The notes under the pieces are model-generated. The model had not been told where the DNA came from. It did no database searches and worked only from the letters and a program-made list of their open reading frames with translations. Below, one piece after another: positions 1 through 8,147 of a stretch of DNA of 64,000 nt. How positions within the stretch are numbered: position 1 is the stretch's first letter; every line of letters begins with the position of its first letter. The position numbers and the translations under genes were made by a program. The stretch comes from an uncultured Clostridia bacterium (GTDB taxonomy: Bacteria; Bacillota; Clostridia; TANB77; CAG-508). The stretch lies in contig CAKPKQ010000005.1 in assembly GCA_934167305.1 (NCBI GenBank), positions 1-64,000 on the forward strand. Direction: 5' to 3'.

Positions 1-105
1 TTTTCAAATCATTATTAATGTTTGCAAAAAATTGTTGTTACATCTTCTTGCGCAGTTGGGATGGAACGGAGAAAAGTTCTTATATTACGCTTACTTGAAA
101 ATCAA
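1..105 (-). other. Unexplained sequence after the transketolase gene
   Basis: On the minus strand, after the transketolase stop, one frame reads a short open stretch (about 23 codons, containing FLRSIPTAQEDVTTIF) that ends in tandem stops. It has no start codon or ribosome site. It looks like the C-terminal remnant of a protein I do not recognise, or chance. The expected transketolase C-subunit does not begin here. Confidence 0.25.
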
Positions 106-942
106 TTAACCTATAATATGTTGAAGCTTAAGCTCATTAATAGCCTGCTCATATTGCTCTTGATTTGGAGCTTTGCCATGCCATTCTGCTTTTCCTTCCA
201 TAAAAGAAACTCCTTTACCTTTTATTGTATGAGCAATAATAACACTAGGAATGCCTTTTTTATGTTTGGCAATATTAAATGCATTAATTAAGCTTTCAAT
301 ATCATGTCCATTTACTTCAATAACATTAAATCCAAAGCTTTCAAACTTTTGTTTAATATCTATTAATCCTGCTACCTCTTCTACATTTCCATCTATTTGT
401 AAAGTATTATAATCAACAATTGCACACAAATTATCAAGTTTATTTTTACTTGCAGACATTGCAGATTCCCATACTTGACCTTCTTCTAATTCTCCATCTC
501 CAAGTAAGCAATATACTCTATAGCCCTCATGTTCCATTTTTGAGCCTATAGCCATTCCAACTGCTGTTGATAAACCTTGTCCTAAAGAACCTGTTGACAT
601 ATCAACACCTGGAACTTTTTTCATGTCTGGGTGTCCTTGTAAATTACTTCCTAATTTTCTAAAATCTTTTAGTAATTCCTTATCAAAATATCCCTTTCTT
701 GCAAGTGTAGCATAAAGAGCTGGAGCACAATGTCCTTTTGATAATATAAATCTGTCTCTTTCTTTTGCATTTGGATTTTCTGGGTCTATATTCATTTGAT
801 TAAAATATAGAACAGCTAAAATATCTGCACAAGAAAGTGAGCCACCTGGGTGACCTGATGACGCATTATATACTTGTTCTATAATTCCTATTCTAATGTC
901 ATTAGCAATATTGGCTAATGCTTCTACCTTTGTAACTTTCAT
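106..942 (-). CDS. Transketolase, N-terminal (TPP-binding) subunit
   Basis: This 278-residue protein matches the N-terminal half of split transketolases, which transfer two-carbon ketol units in the non-oxidative pentose phosphate pathway. Visible motifs are SGHPGG near residue 29, the thiamine diphosphate motif GDG at 148-150 and its paired Asn at about 179. Split transketolases need a separate C-terminal subunit, usually encoded directly downstream. None starts in the 105 bases left before the window edge, so the partner is outside the window or elsewhere. The start ATG has an AGGGAG-like ribosome site. Confidence 0.93.
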   Translation of the reverse strand: MKVTKVEALANIANDIRIGIIEQVYNASSGHPGGSLSCADILAVLYFNQMNIDPENPNAKERDRFILSKGHCAPALYATLARKGYFDKELLKDFRKLGSNLQGHPDMKKVPGVDMSTGSLGQGLSTAVGMAIGSKMEHEGYRVYCLLGDGELEEGQVWESAMSASKNKLDNLCAIVDYNTLQIDGNVEEVAGLIDIKQKFESFGFNVIEVNGHDIESLINAFNIAKHKKGIPSVIIAHTIKGKGVSFMEGKAEWHGKAPNQEQYEQAINELKLQHIIG

Positions 943-1049
943 TATATTTTTCTCCCTTCAAATTTATAATTTAATTACATGGTTATTATATATATAAAAT
1001 TTATTTTATTCAACTAAAAATTTAAGTTTTCATCATTTAGGCACAAAAA

Positions 1050-1079
1050 ATATACAGTTTAAAATTAAACTGTATATCT
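1050..1079 (-). terminator. Terminator after the pilin-flagellin chimera gene
   Basis: A 13-bp perfect inverted repeat (ATATACAGTTTAA and its complement) is followed on the minus strand by a run of T. It sits just past the stop codon at 1085. Confidence 0.8.
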
Positions 1080-1084
1080 TATTT

Positions 1085-2986
1085 TTAATTTAAAATTGAT
1101 ATTTCTAATTGTTCTGCCCATTGTTTTTCTTGTTCATCATTTCCTGTATAATATAAAACACCATTTATAATAGAAAACTTATCACTTAATTTTTCATTTA
1201 CTTCATCTGGATTTGTACCAATTAATGCAGTATCAATTACATCAAATGCATAACCAGCATCAGCTATATCGTTTTTTACTTTTTGTAAATTACTTGCTTT
1301 TTGTCTTAGTAATTGATCAATTTCCATAAGGTAATTTTGTGCATTTGTTATCGTTTGATCAGTTTTTAATGCATCACTTCTTGTTTTAACAGATATTCCT
1401 TTAATTCCTAATTTAACTGTATCTATCTGTTTAATATATGATAAATTTCCTTGTAAAAGACTTCTATTTGCTACATTACAATACTTTAACTCTCTTTCAA
1501 TTTCTTCAACTAATGCATCTATTTCATCTTGTATTGCTTGTCTGCCAGAATCTGTGTTAGTATCATTTGCTGCTTGTATTGTAAGTTCTTGCATTCTTAA
1601 TAAACAACTGTCAACTTCATCAATTGCTCCTCTTGCAATTGTTATAAATCCTATTGTTGTATTCCATGAATTTGCATTTGCTGTTGCTGTTTCTTTATCA
1701 GCTGTAGCTTCATATCTTTTATCTAACTGTTTTTCATATTCTTCTTCTATTTTATTTTGTTTTGTTCCAAGTTTTTCTCTTTCTTTGCTTACTTTTTCTA
1801 ATGCTGTTTGTATATTTGTAATAGCTTCGACTGGTTTTGTATAATCTATTTTATCTGTACCATAAATTGATTTCCAATCCATACTATTTATAGAAACTGA
1901 TACATTGTTCCCTTCATCATATGTAAAACCAATTTGTACATCCGCATTTAGGCTTCCATCTAGTAATGTTTTATTATCAAATTTTGTGTTTTTAACTATT
2001 GTGTTTATTTCATCTTTAAGTTGTTCCATTTCATTTTTTAACTTTTCTTTATCAGAATCTGTTAAATTAGTACCGTTAGCCCATTGTGTCATAAGTTCAT
2101 GCATTCTTTGTAACATTGAATGTGTTTCAACAAGTGCTCCTTCTGCCGTTTTTACCATTGATATGCCATCTCTTGCACTATATGCACCTGTAGCTAAAGT
2201 TACTTGTCTATAACTAAAAACATAGTTTGCTAAATCATATATATTACTATTTAATTCATCAATGTAATTAACTGTATGTTCTAATCTGTTTTGTTTTGCC
2301 CCAAGACTTGATCTTTGCTGTGAAACCTTTTCTAATGCTTTGTCAATCTTGTCTAAAGAATCTTGTGAAAGAGTATAATCAATATCATCTTCTCCATAAA
2401 TGCCTTTCCATCCCATATTACTTATTGAAATTTCCATACTTCCCTGACTATTGATTGAATCTCCAAGTTGAACTGTAGATTTATATGTTCCATCTAAAAG
2501 TTTTTGATTATCAAACATAGTAGTTTCTGCTATAAGGTTTATCTCATCTTTAAGTTGACTCATTTCATTTTTTATATTTTTAATATCTTCATCAGTAAAA
2601 GTATTATTTAAATATTGAGTCATAAGTTCTCTCATTCTTTGTAATATAGAACTTGTTTCACCAAGTGCGCCTTCTGCTGTTTGTATTAAAGATATGTTGT
2701 CTTTTGCTTTCATTGCTGCTTTTTCATATGTTCTCATTTGAGCTTCTAATTTATCGCCTAGGTCTGTTATATGATTAACTTTAATTACTTGTTGACTTTT
2801 AGCACCTGCTTTTACATATGCTTTTTCTTTGTAACTTCCTGCTTCCATTTTAAATTTAGCTTCTTGTGATTTACTTACAAGCCCTTTGTTTGAAACCATA
2901 GTATTTATTGTTACTGATGCAAGTACAAGTAATACTATAATTGTTATTACTAAAGCTAATAAAGTTATACCTCTTTGTTCTTTCAT
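1085..2986 (-). CDS. Chimeric surface protein: type IV pilin-like N-terminus with three flagellin-like modules
   Basis: The protein has 633 residues. Residues 1-30 are a prepilin-type signal (MKEQRG then ITLLALVITIIVLL...), with cleavage expected after Gly6. The usual pilin Glu5 is replaced by Ala. Three regions then resemble the flagellin D1 coiled coil: about 97-258, 272-415 and 440-580. Each begins with a flagellin N-type helix (AEGALxExxxxLQRMxELxxQ, then DEIN...TxFDNxxLLDG). The first two continue with a C-type helix (LGAKQNRLEHT at 228-238). The tail (about 603-624, INGVLYYTG...EKQWAEQL) is shared with its neighbour. Flagellin D0 ends are absent. It is probably processed by a prepilin peptidase and displayed on the surface. 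Function is unknown. Confidence 0.8.
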   Translation of the reverse strand: MKEQRGITLLALVITIIVLLVLASVTINTMVSNKGLVSKSQEAKFKMEAGSYKEKAYVKAGAKSQQVIKVNHITDLGDKLEAQMRTYEKAAMKAKDNISLIQTAEGALGETSSILQRMRELMTQYLNNTFTDEDIKNIKNEMSQLKDEINLIAETTMFDNQKLLDGTYKSTVQLGDSINSQGSMEISISNMGWKGIYGEDDIDYTLSQDSLDKIDKALEKVSQQRSSLGAKQNRLEHTVNYIDELNSNIYDLANYVFSYRQVTLATGAYSARDGISMVKTAEGALVETHSMLQRMHELMTQWANGTNLTDSDKEKLKNEMEQLKDEINTIVKNTKFDNKTLLDGSLNADVQIGFTYDEGNNVSVSINSMDWKSIYGTDKIDYTKPVEAITNIQTALEKVSKEREKLGTKQNKIEEEYEKQLDKRYEATADKETATANANSWNTTIGFITIARGAIDEVDSCLLRMQELTIQAANDTNTDSGRQAIQDEIDALVEEIERELKYCNVANRSLLQGNLSYIKQIDTVKLGIKGISVKTRSDALKTDQTITNAQNYLMEIDQLLRQKASNLQKVKNDIADAGYAFDVIDTALIGTNPDEVNEKLSDKFSIINGVLYYTGNDEQEKQWAEQLEISILN

Positions 2987-3047
2987 TTTGTACCTCTTTT
3001 CCTCTTTTGAATTTTGTATTTTTAAATAATATCAAACTTAAATATTA

Positions 3048-4658
3048 TTATTGTTTAATTTGTATATTAAGCTCTTGAGCCCATTTTTTTTCAAGTTCAT
3101 TTGTACCTGTATAATATAAGATTCCATTTTCAATTGCGAATTTACTGTTTATTACTCCATCTATGTCCATTTTTTCTGTTTGTTCTGATTTTTTACCATC
3201 ATTTACTATATCAAATGCATAGCCAGGATCAGCTTTTTGGTCTTTTATTTCTTCCAAGCTATTCATTCGATTTCCTAAGTTTCCTTTAACCTTAGATATA
3301 TATTCTATCGCATCACTTATTAGTTTTTTGGCTTTTCTTGCATCTTTTCTTGTTGAAACAGATAAATTAGATATACCTAGTTTATTTGTATCAATTTTTT
3401 CAACATATTGTAAATCCCCTTGTAAAAGATTTCTGTTTGCTACAATACAGCAAGAAAATTGTCTATCAAGTTCTTTGATTAGTTCATCTATTTCAAGTTG
3501 TATCACTTCTCTATCTTTATCTTCAAGTATGTCATTATCAGCTTGTACTGAAATTTCATACATTCTTTGTAACATAGAATGTGGTTCATTAAGTGCGCCT
3601 TCTGCTATTTGTACAAACCTCAATGTTGTTTCCCATGATGTTGCCATTTTTATTGCATTATCTTCGCTATTATATCCTGTACTCAACTCTTCTTCTGCAT
3701 TTAGGTCATTGTTTTGATATCTTTCCATTGCTTCTGCCATATTTGTATCAAATATACTACTTTCTAACGATGTAACATTTTCACATACATTATCTATATA
3801 TGAAATAGTATGTTCAAGTCTATTTAATAGTGCTCCTAATTTTTGCTTTTGTTTTAATACTTTTGCCATAGCATTTTTAATTTTTTCAGTAAGTTCTGTT
3901 AAATTTTTATAATCTATTTCATCTGCTCCATATAATTCTTTCCATTTTACACTATCAATTGCAAATGTTATGCTTCCTTGTTTACTTGCTTCTCCTCCTA
4001 GTTGTATATCAAAGCTTTCTCCCTTTAATATGTTTATAGAATTGAATTGTGTTGTTTCTGCAGCTCTATCTATTTCTGTTTTAAGTTGATCCATTTCATA
4101 TTTAAATGCATTTATCTCTTCTGCATCTGTCTTATATGTCATTTCAACAGCAACAATTTCGTACATTCTACTTAAAAAGCTTCTATCAGTTTCTCTAAGT
4201 TCTTTTTTTAGTTGTTCCATCTGAGCTTCTAATGCTTTTATATCTTCTTCTGTATTTGATTTATCTGTCATTGAAATTGCAATATATCTCATATTTTCTA
4301 ATAATCCAATATCTGATTCGTTGTATATTTCATTAAGTGTTCCATCTGCAACTTGTATAAGACTTATAGCATCTTCTGCATTGGTTGACCCTTGTGCAAG
4401 TGTCCTTATTTGACCTCTAAGTATTTCTCTTATTGCCCATATATGGTTATAATCTGTTGTTTCTTGGCCTTGTGGAACTTTTGTAGGTTGCGTTCTTTCT
4501 TTATATGTAGTTGCTTCCATTTTAAACTTTGCTTCTTGTGATTTTCTTACAAGTCCATCATCTGAAACTATAGTATTAATTGTAACTGCCGCTAATATTA
4601 GCATTACAACAATTGTTATTACCAGAGCTAATAATGTTATTCCACTTTGTTTTTTCAT
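3048..4658 (-). CDS. Paralogous pilin-flagellin chimera
   Basis: This 536-residue protein is a paralogue of the gene 61 bases downstream and probably shares its transcript. Residues 1-48 carry the same GITLLALVITI prepilin segment and SQEAKFKMEA linker. Flagellin-like stretches are at about 95-160 (degenerate), 196-312 (AETTQFN, LGALLNRLEHTISYIDN, then a D0-like start SSIFDTNMAEAMERYQNN) and 340-470 (IAEGALNEPHSMLQRMYEIS). The tail NGILYYTG...EKKWAQEL matches the paralogue. Cys402 and Cys403 are unusual for flagellin. Two paralogues in tandem suggest duplication and divergence of surface subunits. Confidence 0.8.
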   Translation of the reverse strand: MKKQSGITLLALVITIVVMLILAAVTINTIVSDDGLVRKSQEAKFKMEATTYKERTQPTKVPQGQETTDYNHIWAIREILRGQIRTLAQGSTNAEDAISLIQVADGTLNEIYNESDIGLLENMRYIAISMTDKSNTEEDIKALEAQMEQLKKELRETDRSFLSRMYEIVAVEMTYKTDAEEINAFKYEMDQLKTEIDRAAETTQFNSINILKGESFDIQLGGEASKQGSITFAIDSVKWKELYGADEIDYKNLTELTEKIKNAMAKVLKQKQKLGALLNRLEHTISYIDNVCENVTSLESSIFDTNMAEAMERYQNNDLNAEEELSTGYNSEDNAIKMATSWETTLRFVQIAEGALNEPHSMLQRMYEISVQADNDILEDKDREVIQLEIDELIKELDRQFSCCIVANRNLLQGDLQYVEKIDTNKLGISNLSVSTRKDARKAKKLISDAIEYISKVKGNLGNRMNSLEEIKDQKADPGYAFDIVNDGKKSEQTEKMDIDGVINSKFAIENGILYYTGTNELEKKWAQELNIQIKQ

Positions 4659-4698
4659 TTTGCATTTCCTCTCTTTTTCTTTTGAATTATATATTGTA

Positions 4699-4727
4699 AG
4701 AATATCACAGTCATTTTATTTTTTCAA
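4699..4727 (-). promoter_or_regulatory. Likely promoter of the pilin-flagellin pair
   Basis: On the minus strand TTGAAA (4722-4727) lies 17 bases before TATTCT (4699-4704). A GAGAGGAAA ribosome site follows before the start at 4658. Confidence 0.55.
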
Positions 4728-4763
4728 TAGTTTTTTTTGCATTTTTATGCATTTTTTACCAAC

Positions 4764-5390
4764 TTATTTTGTTCCAAAAATTCTATCTCCTGCATCACCT
4801 AGTCCTGGCACTATATACTTGTTTTCATTTAAATGATCATCTATATGTGCACAATATATTGGTACATCTGGATGTTCTTTTTGTACTCTTTCAATTCCTT
4901 CTGGTGCTGCAATTATACATAAAAATTTCATTTTTTTAACACCTTTACTTTTTAAAAGTTCTATTGCATCAACTGCTGAACCACCTGTTGCAAGCATTGG
5001 GTCCAGTATAATTACTTCCTTTTCTTCAATATGTTTTGGAACCTTAAAAAAGTAGTTTACAGGTTCAAATGTCTTTTCATCTCTGTACATTCCAATATGT
5101 CCAATTTTGGCATTTGGTATTACTCTTGTTATTCCATCAAGCATTCCCATTCCTGCTCTTAATATTGGAACAAATGCATATTTGTCTTCATTTAGCTTAC
5201 CTGTTTTTAATTTTGTTATAGGTGTTTCAATTTCCACCTCTTCTAATTCCGCTTCTTTCATTGCTTCATAGCACAAAAACATTGCTATTTCACTAACTAA
5301 TTCTCTAAATTCTTTTGTTCCTGTCTTTTTATCTCTTAATATTGCTAATTTATGTTCAATTAATGGGTGTTTTAATTCTTTTACTTTCAT
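4764..5390 (-). CDS. upp: Uracil phosphoribosyltransferase
   Basis: The enzyme makes UMP from uracil and PRPP in pyrimidine salvage. It has 208 residues, the normal length. The PRPP loop [11 protein letters not shown] is present, as is the uracil-binding C-terminal segment ending in [14 protein letters not shown]. It lies 21 bases after the uracil permease gene on the same strand, so import and phosphoribosylation of uracil are encoded by one operon. Confidence 0.97.
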   Translation of the reverse strand: MKVKELKHPLIEHKLAILRDKKTGTKEFRELVSEIAMFLCYEAMKEAELEEVEIETPITKLKTGKLNEDKYAFVPILRAGMGMLDGITRVIPNAKIGHIGMYRDEKTFEPVNYFFKVPKHIEEKEVIILDPMLATGGSAVDAIELLKSKGVKKMKFLCIIAAPEGIERVQKEHPDVPIYCAHIDDHLNENKYIVPGLGDAGDRIFGTK

Positions 5391-5411
5391 ACAATCTTCT
5401 CTCTTTCTTTA

Positions 5412-6746
5412 TTATACTTTCATTGTTTCTTTTTTGGCTTCTGCTGATTCTATTTTCTTTTTTTCTTCTTTATTATTTGGTATGCAAAGGTTTAATAATA
5501 TTCCAACTACTGCTGCTAAACTCATCCCTGAAATTGTAATTGAAAAGTCACCATTTACAATAGATATTGCTGCTCCACCTAACCCCAGTACTAGCATTGT
5601 TGAAGCAACAACTACATTTTTAGGATCTTCAAAATTCATTTGTTTTTGAATAAGTACTTTTAAACCATTTACTGATATAAATCCATATAAAAGTAATGAT
5701 ACCCCTCCTAATACTGGTTGTGGTATACTTGAAACTATTGCTGTAAATTTTCCTAAAAAGCCCAAGCATATAGCAATAATCGCTGCTAATCCAATTACCC
5801 AAACAGATGCAATCTTTGTCATTCCTACAACAGAAGTATTTTCTCCATATGTAGTATTTGCTGGTCCTCCTAATGCTCCTGCTACAAATGTTGCTATACC
5901 GTCTCCAAGTAAAGTTTTATCTAATCCAGGATTTTTTAATAAATCTTTATTTATAATTGTACTTAATGCAGTGTGATCTCCAATATGTTCTGCCATTGTT
6001 ACTAATGCAATTGGTGCAATTGTTAATACTGTTCCAAAATTTAAGGCATAATCTTTAAATGGTAATATAAAATTAGGTAGACTAAAGAAGCCCTCTTCTG
6101 CCACCTGTGTAAAGTCTACTAATCCTAAGCATATTGATAATACATATCCACTTACAATTCCAACTAAAAATGGAATTATTTTTAAAAATCCTTTTGCTTT
6201 TGTCATTACAATTGCTGTTACTAAAAATGATACTGTTGCTACTAATATGCCTTTCCATTCAAATGCTGTTCCTGATGATAAGCCAATTTGTGATATAGCA
6301 CTTGGTGCTAGACTTAACCCTATAATCATTATCATTGGACCAATAACAATAGGTGGTAATAATTTATCAAGCCAACCTTTGCCTGTAAAATGTATAATTG
6401 TTGCTACTATTACATAAATTAAACCAACTGCCATAATTCCTGTCATTGTTCCAGATATTCCGCCTTTTAGAAATGCTGCTGCCATTGGCGTAATAAATGC
6501 AAAAGAACTGCCTAAATATACTGGTGATTTTCCTCTAGTACATAATATGTAAATTAGTGTTCCTATTCCTGATGTTACTAATGCAACTGGTATTGTAAGT
6601 ACTGTTTCTCCTGCTGATGAGTTAACAAGTATTGGCACTAAAATTGTTGCCCCAAACATTGCAAACACATGTTGAATTGCTAGTATAATCCATTTGCCAA
6701 TTGTTGGTTTTTCGTTAACGTCTAAAATCATTTTGCTTTGATTCAT
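5412..6746 (-). CDS. uraA: Uracil permease (NCS2 family)
   Basis: This 444-residue polytopic membrane protein belongs to the nucleobase:cation symporter-2 family and imports uracil. Family features are the ILVPILVNSS segment after the first helix, the conserved acidic helix region (ALVTMAEHIGDHTAL) and the NTTYGENTSVVGMTK motif. It is the first main gene of the uraA-upp operon. Upstream lie a promoter, a 40-codon leader frame and a terminator hairpin, which suggest attenuation control (see 6780-6970). The start is preceded by AAGGAGG. Confidence 0.96.
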   Translation of the reverse strand: MNQSKMILDVNEKPTIGKWIILAIQHVFAMFGATILVPILVNSSAGETVLTIPVALVTSGIGTLIYILCTRGKSPVYLGSSFAFITPMAAAFLKGGISGTMTGIMAVGLIYVIVATIIHFTGKGWLDKLLPPIVIGPMIMIIGLSLAPSAISQIGLSSGTAFEWKGILVATVSFLVTAIVMTKAKGFLKIIPFLVGIVSGYVLSICLGLVDFTQVAEEGFFSLPNFILPFKDYALNFGTVLTIAPIALVTMAEHIGDHTALSTIINKDLLKNPGLDKTLLGDGIATFVAGALGGPANTTYGENTSVVGMTKIASVWVIGLAAIIAICLGFLGKFTAIVSSIPQPVLGGVSLLLYGFISVNGLKVLIQKQMNFEDPKNVVVASTMLVLGLGGAAISIVNGDFSITISGMSLAAVVGILLNLCIPNNKEEKKKIESAEAKKETMKV

Positions 6747-6779
6747 AAAAAAATCCTCCTTCTAATTTTAGGTACAAAA

Positions 6780-6807
6780 AAAACACTAATAGTAATTTTA
6801 GTGTTTT
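6780..6807 (-). terminator. Attenuator hairpin in the uraA leader
   Basis: On the minus strand AAAACACTAA and TTAGTGTTTT pair across an 8-base loop and are followed by eight or more T. The hairpin lies between the promoter at 6942-6970 and uraA, so it can end transcription before the gene. The stop codon of the leader frame (6798-6800) lies in its 5' arm. Confidence 0.75.
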
Positions 6808-6920
6808 TTGATTTTTAAAATATATGTATTAGAAAAAATAGAGATTATAAAAACAGCAATTGCATGAATTGCTTGTTTTGATTTAGTAAATTTCATTCTA
6901 TTTTTTAAATAATTTGTCAT
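6798..6920 (-). CDS. Putative leader peptide of the uraA-upp operon
   Basis: A 40-codon frame starts ATG at 6920, seven bases after an AGAGGT ribosome site and about 20 bases past the predicted transcription start. The peptide begins MTNYLKNRMKFTKSKQ and has one hydrophobic stretch (AIAVFIISIF). Its TAA stop sits inside the 5' arm of the terminator. The second half is very U-rich. A ribosome finishing this frame would cover the arm and block the terminator, as in pyrBI-type attenuation. It could also be a small membrane protein. No homologue is known to me. Confidence 0.5.
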   Translation of the reverse strand: MTNYLKNRMKFTKSKQAIHAIAVFIISIFSNTYILKIKKH

Positions 6921-6941
6921 TTCTTGTACCTCTTTCGAAAA

Positions 6942-6970
6942 ATATTACTATAGTTTCGAAAAAAATGCAA
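6942..6970 (-). promoter_or_regulatory. uraA promoter with paired TTTCGAAA palindromes
   Basis: TTGCAT (6965-6970) and TATAAT-like TAATAT (6942-6947) are 17 bases apart on the minus strand. Palindromes TTTCGAAA lie at 6954-6961 (in the spacer) and 6933-6940 (near +1). Their centres are 21 bp apart, two helical turns, which fits a repressor site. Confidence 0.5.
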
Positions 6971-6984
6971 TAGTTTTTTTATAA

Positions 6985-7176
6985 TTATATGTTAAAATAT
7001 ACAATTAATGCTCCTACTATTGAAAATATAAAACCAAATATTTTTAAACCTGCTGAGCCTTCATTTTGATCACCAAAGCTAAACATTTTTTTAGTTATTA
7101 TTCTTGCGTCAAATATACAAATTACACCAACTGTTGCTATGACTAATCCAATTATTATTAAGATTATGTTTTTCAT
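6985..7176 (-). CDS. Small two-helix membrane protein, unknown
   Basis: This 63-residue protein has two predicted membrane helices (about 3-24 and 43-62) joined by a short polar loop (KKMFSFGDQNEGSAG). A ribosome site (AAGGAA) precedes the start. It follows the aldose epimerase-like gene by 26 bases and may be co-transcribed. I recognise no family, and function cannot be inferred. Confidence 0.6.
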   Translation of the reverse strand: MKNIILIIIGLVIATVGVICIFDARIITKKMFSFGDQNEGSAGLKIFGFIFSIVGALIVYFNI

Positions 7177-7202
7177 GTTTTTATTCCTTTCTTAATAAGC
7201 AT

Positions 7203-8072
7203 TTAGAAAAACTCTACAGTATATTTACATTCAAATAAAGCATTTGGTTTTAGTGAAATAATATCTTGCTTTTGTGTGAATACTCCTGTACTTTTTACAC
7301 TATCTGCTGTTGAATACCATGGTTCAATACATATAAACGGAGCATTTGGTTTTGACCAAATTGCCAAATATGGAAAACCCGTAAAGTCCATAGTTAATAG
7401 TGTTTTTCCACTTGCTTTATTTTTTAAACTAATTTTATTTGATGTAATCCCTTTCATTATTAATGCATCATTGTCAAATGTATGTGAATCAATCAAAATT
7501 TTTCTTTTATCTACTATTCTATCTTTTGCATAATCTATTCCGACTAAGCCATCAACTAAGTATAAGAAATGAATTTTGTCTTCATCTTCTTCAAATTCTA
7601 GGTAATAATTGCCTTTTCTTAATTCTTGTATATCTATTTTAAAAGCAGGATGTCCACCTATTCCAAATGGTAAATTTATTAATCCTGTATTTACAACTCT
7701 ATATATTGTAGTAAGTTTGTTTTCCTCTGTACGATATGTATTATATAACTCAAATTCATAAGGGTATCTTGTTAATGTGTATTTATTGCTTTTCAAAACA
7801 TAAGAATGAAAGTGATCTAGTTTAGTTATTGGTTCAAAGTCTAAGTCTCTTGCAAAGCCATGTTGCATTAGTTCATATGTTCTTCCACCTATTAATGTTT
7901 GATTTTTCTTTAGTTTGCCTACTATAGGGAATAATACTGGTGAATGTCTTTTCCAATATATTCTACCATTTTCGTCCATACATTGCTCACCTTGATGTAT
8001 TTTTTCTTCACCGTTTACTTTAAAGCTTATTAATTCCCCACCTTTTTTTGATGTTAACATTTGAGTGTACAT
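7203..8072 (-). CDS. Aldose 1-epimerase family protein (LacX/YihR-like)
   Basis: The 289-residue protein resembles the galactose mutarotase superfamily, LacX-like branch, which interconverts sugar anomers. Typical segments are GGELISFKVNGEE near the N-terminus, RHSPVLFPIVGKL, MQHGFARDL with the conserved His, GGHPAFKI with the second His, and FICIEPWY near the C-terminus. Length is normal. It lies 75 bases after recG on the same strand. The exact sugar cannot be told from sequence. Confidence 0.85.
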   Translation of the reverse strand: MYTQMLTSKKGGELISFKVNGEEKIHQGEQCMDENGRIYWKRHSPVLFPIVGKLKKNQTLIGGRTYELMQHGFARDLDFEPITKLDHFHSYVLKSNKYTLTRYPYEFELYNTYRTEENKLTTIYRVVNTGLINLPFGIGGHPAFKIDIQELRKGNYYLEFEEDEDKIHFLYLVDGLVGIDYAKDRIVDKRKILIDSHTFDNDALIMKGITSNKISLKNKASGKTLLTMDFTGFPYLAIWSKPNAPFICIEPWYSTADSVKSTGVFTQKQDIISLKPNALFECKYTVEFF

Positions 8073-8147
8073 AGGCTACTCCTTTCTTGATTAATACAGT
8101 ATATATAATATTGCTTTTTTATGTAAATGTCAATATTTTAGGCTTAA

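Noticed and set aside
22..291. Plus-strand open frame of 89 codons starting TTG
   Set aside because: It mostly overlaps the transketolase gene in antisense and has no ribosome site.
1085..4658. Simple flagellin genes
   Set aside because: Flagellin D0 ends are absent, the N-terminus is a prepilin signal, and modules are repeated, so they are not ordinary flagellins.
6820..6945. Possible PyrR-binding antiterminator in the uraA leader
   Set aside because: The expected conserved PyrR loop sequence is not visible; AGAGG alone is better explained as a ribosome site.
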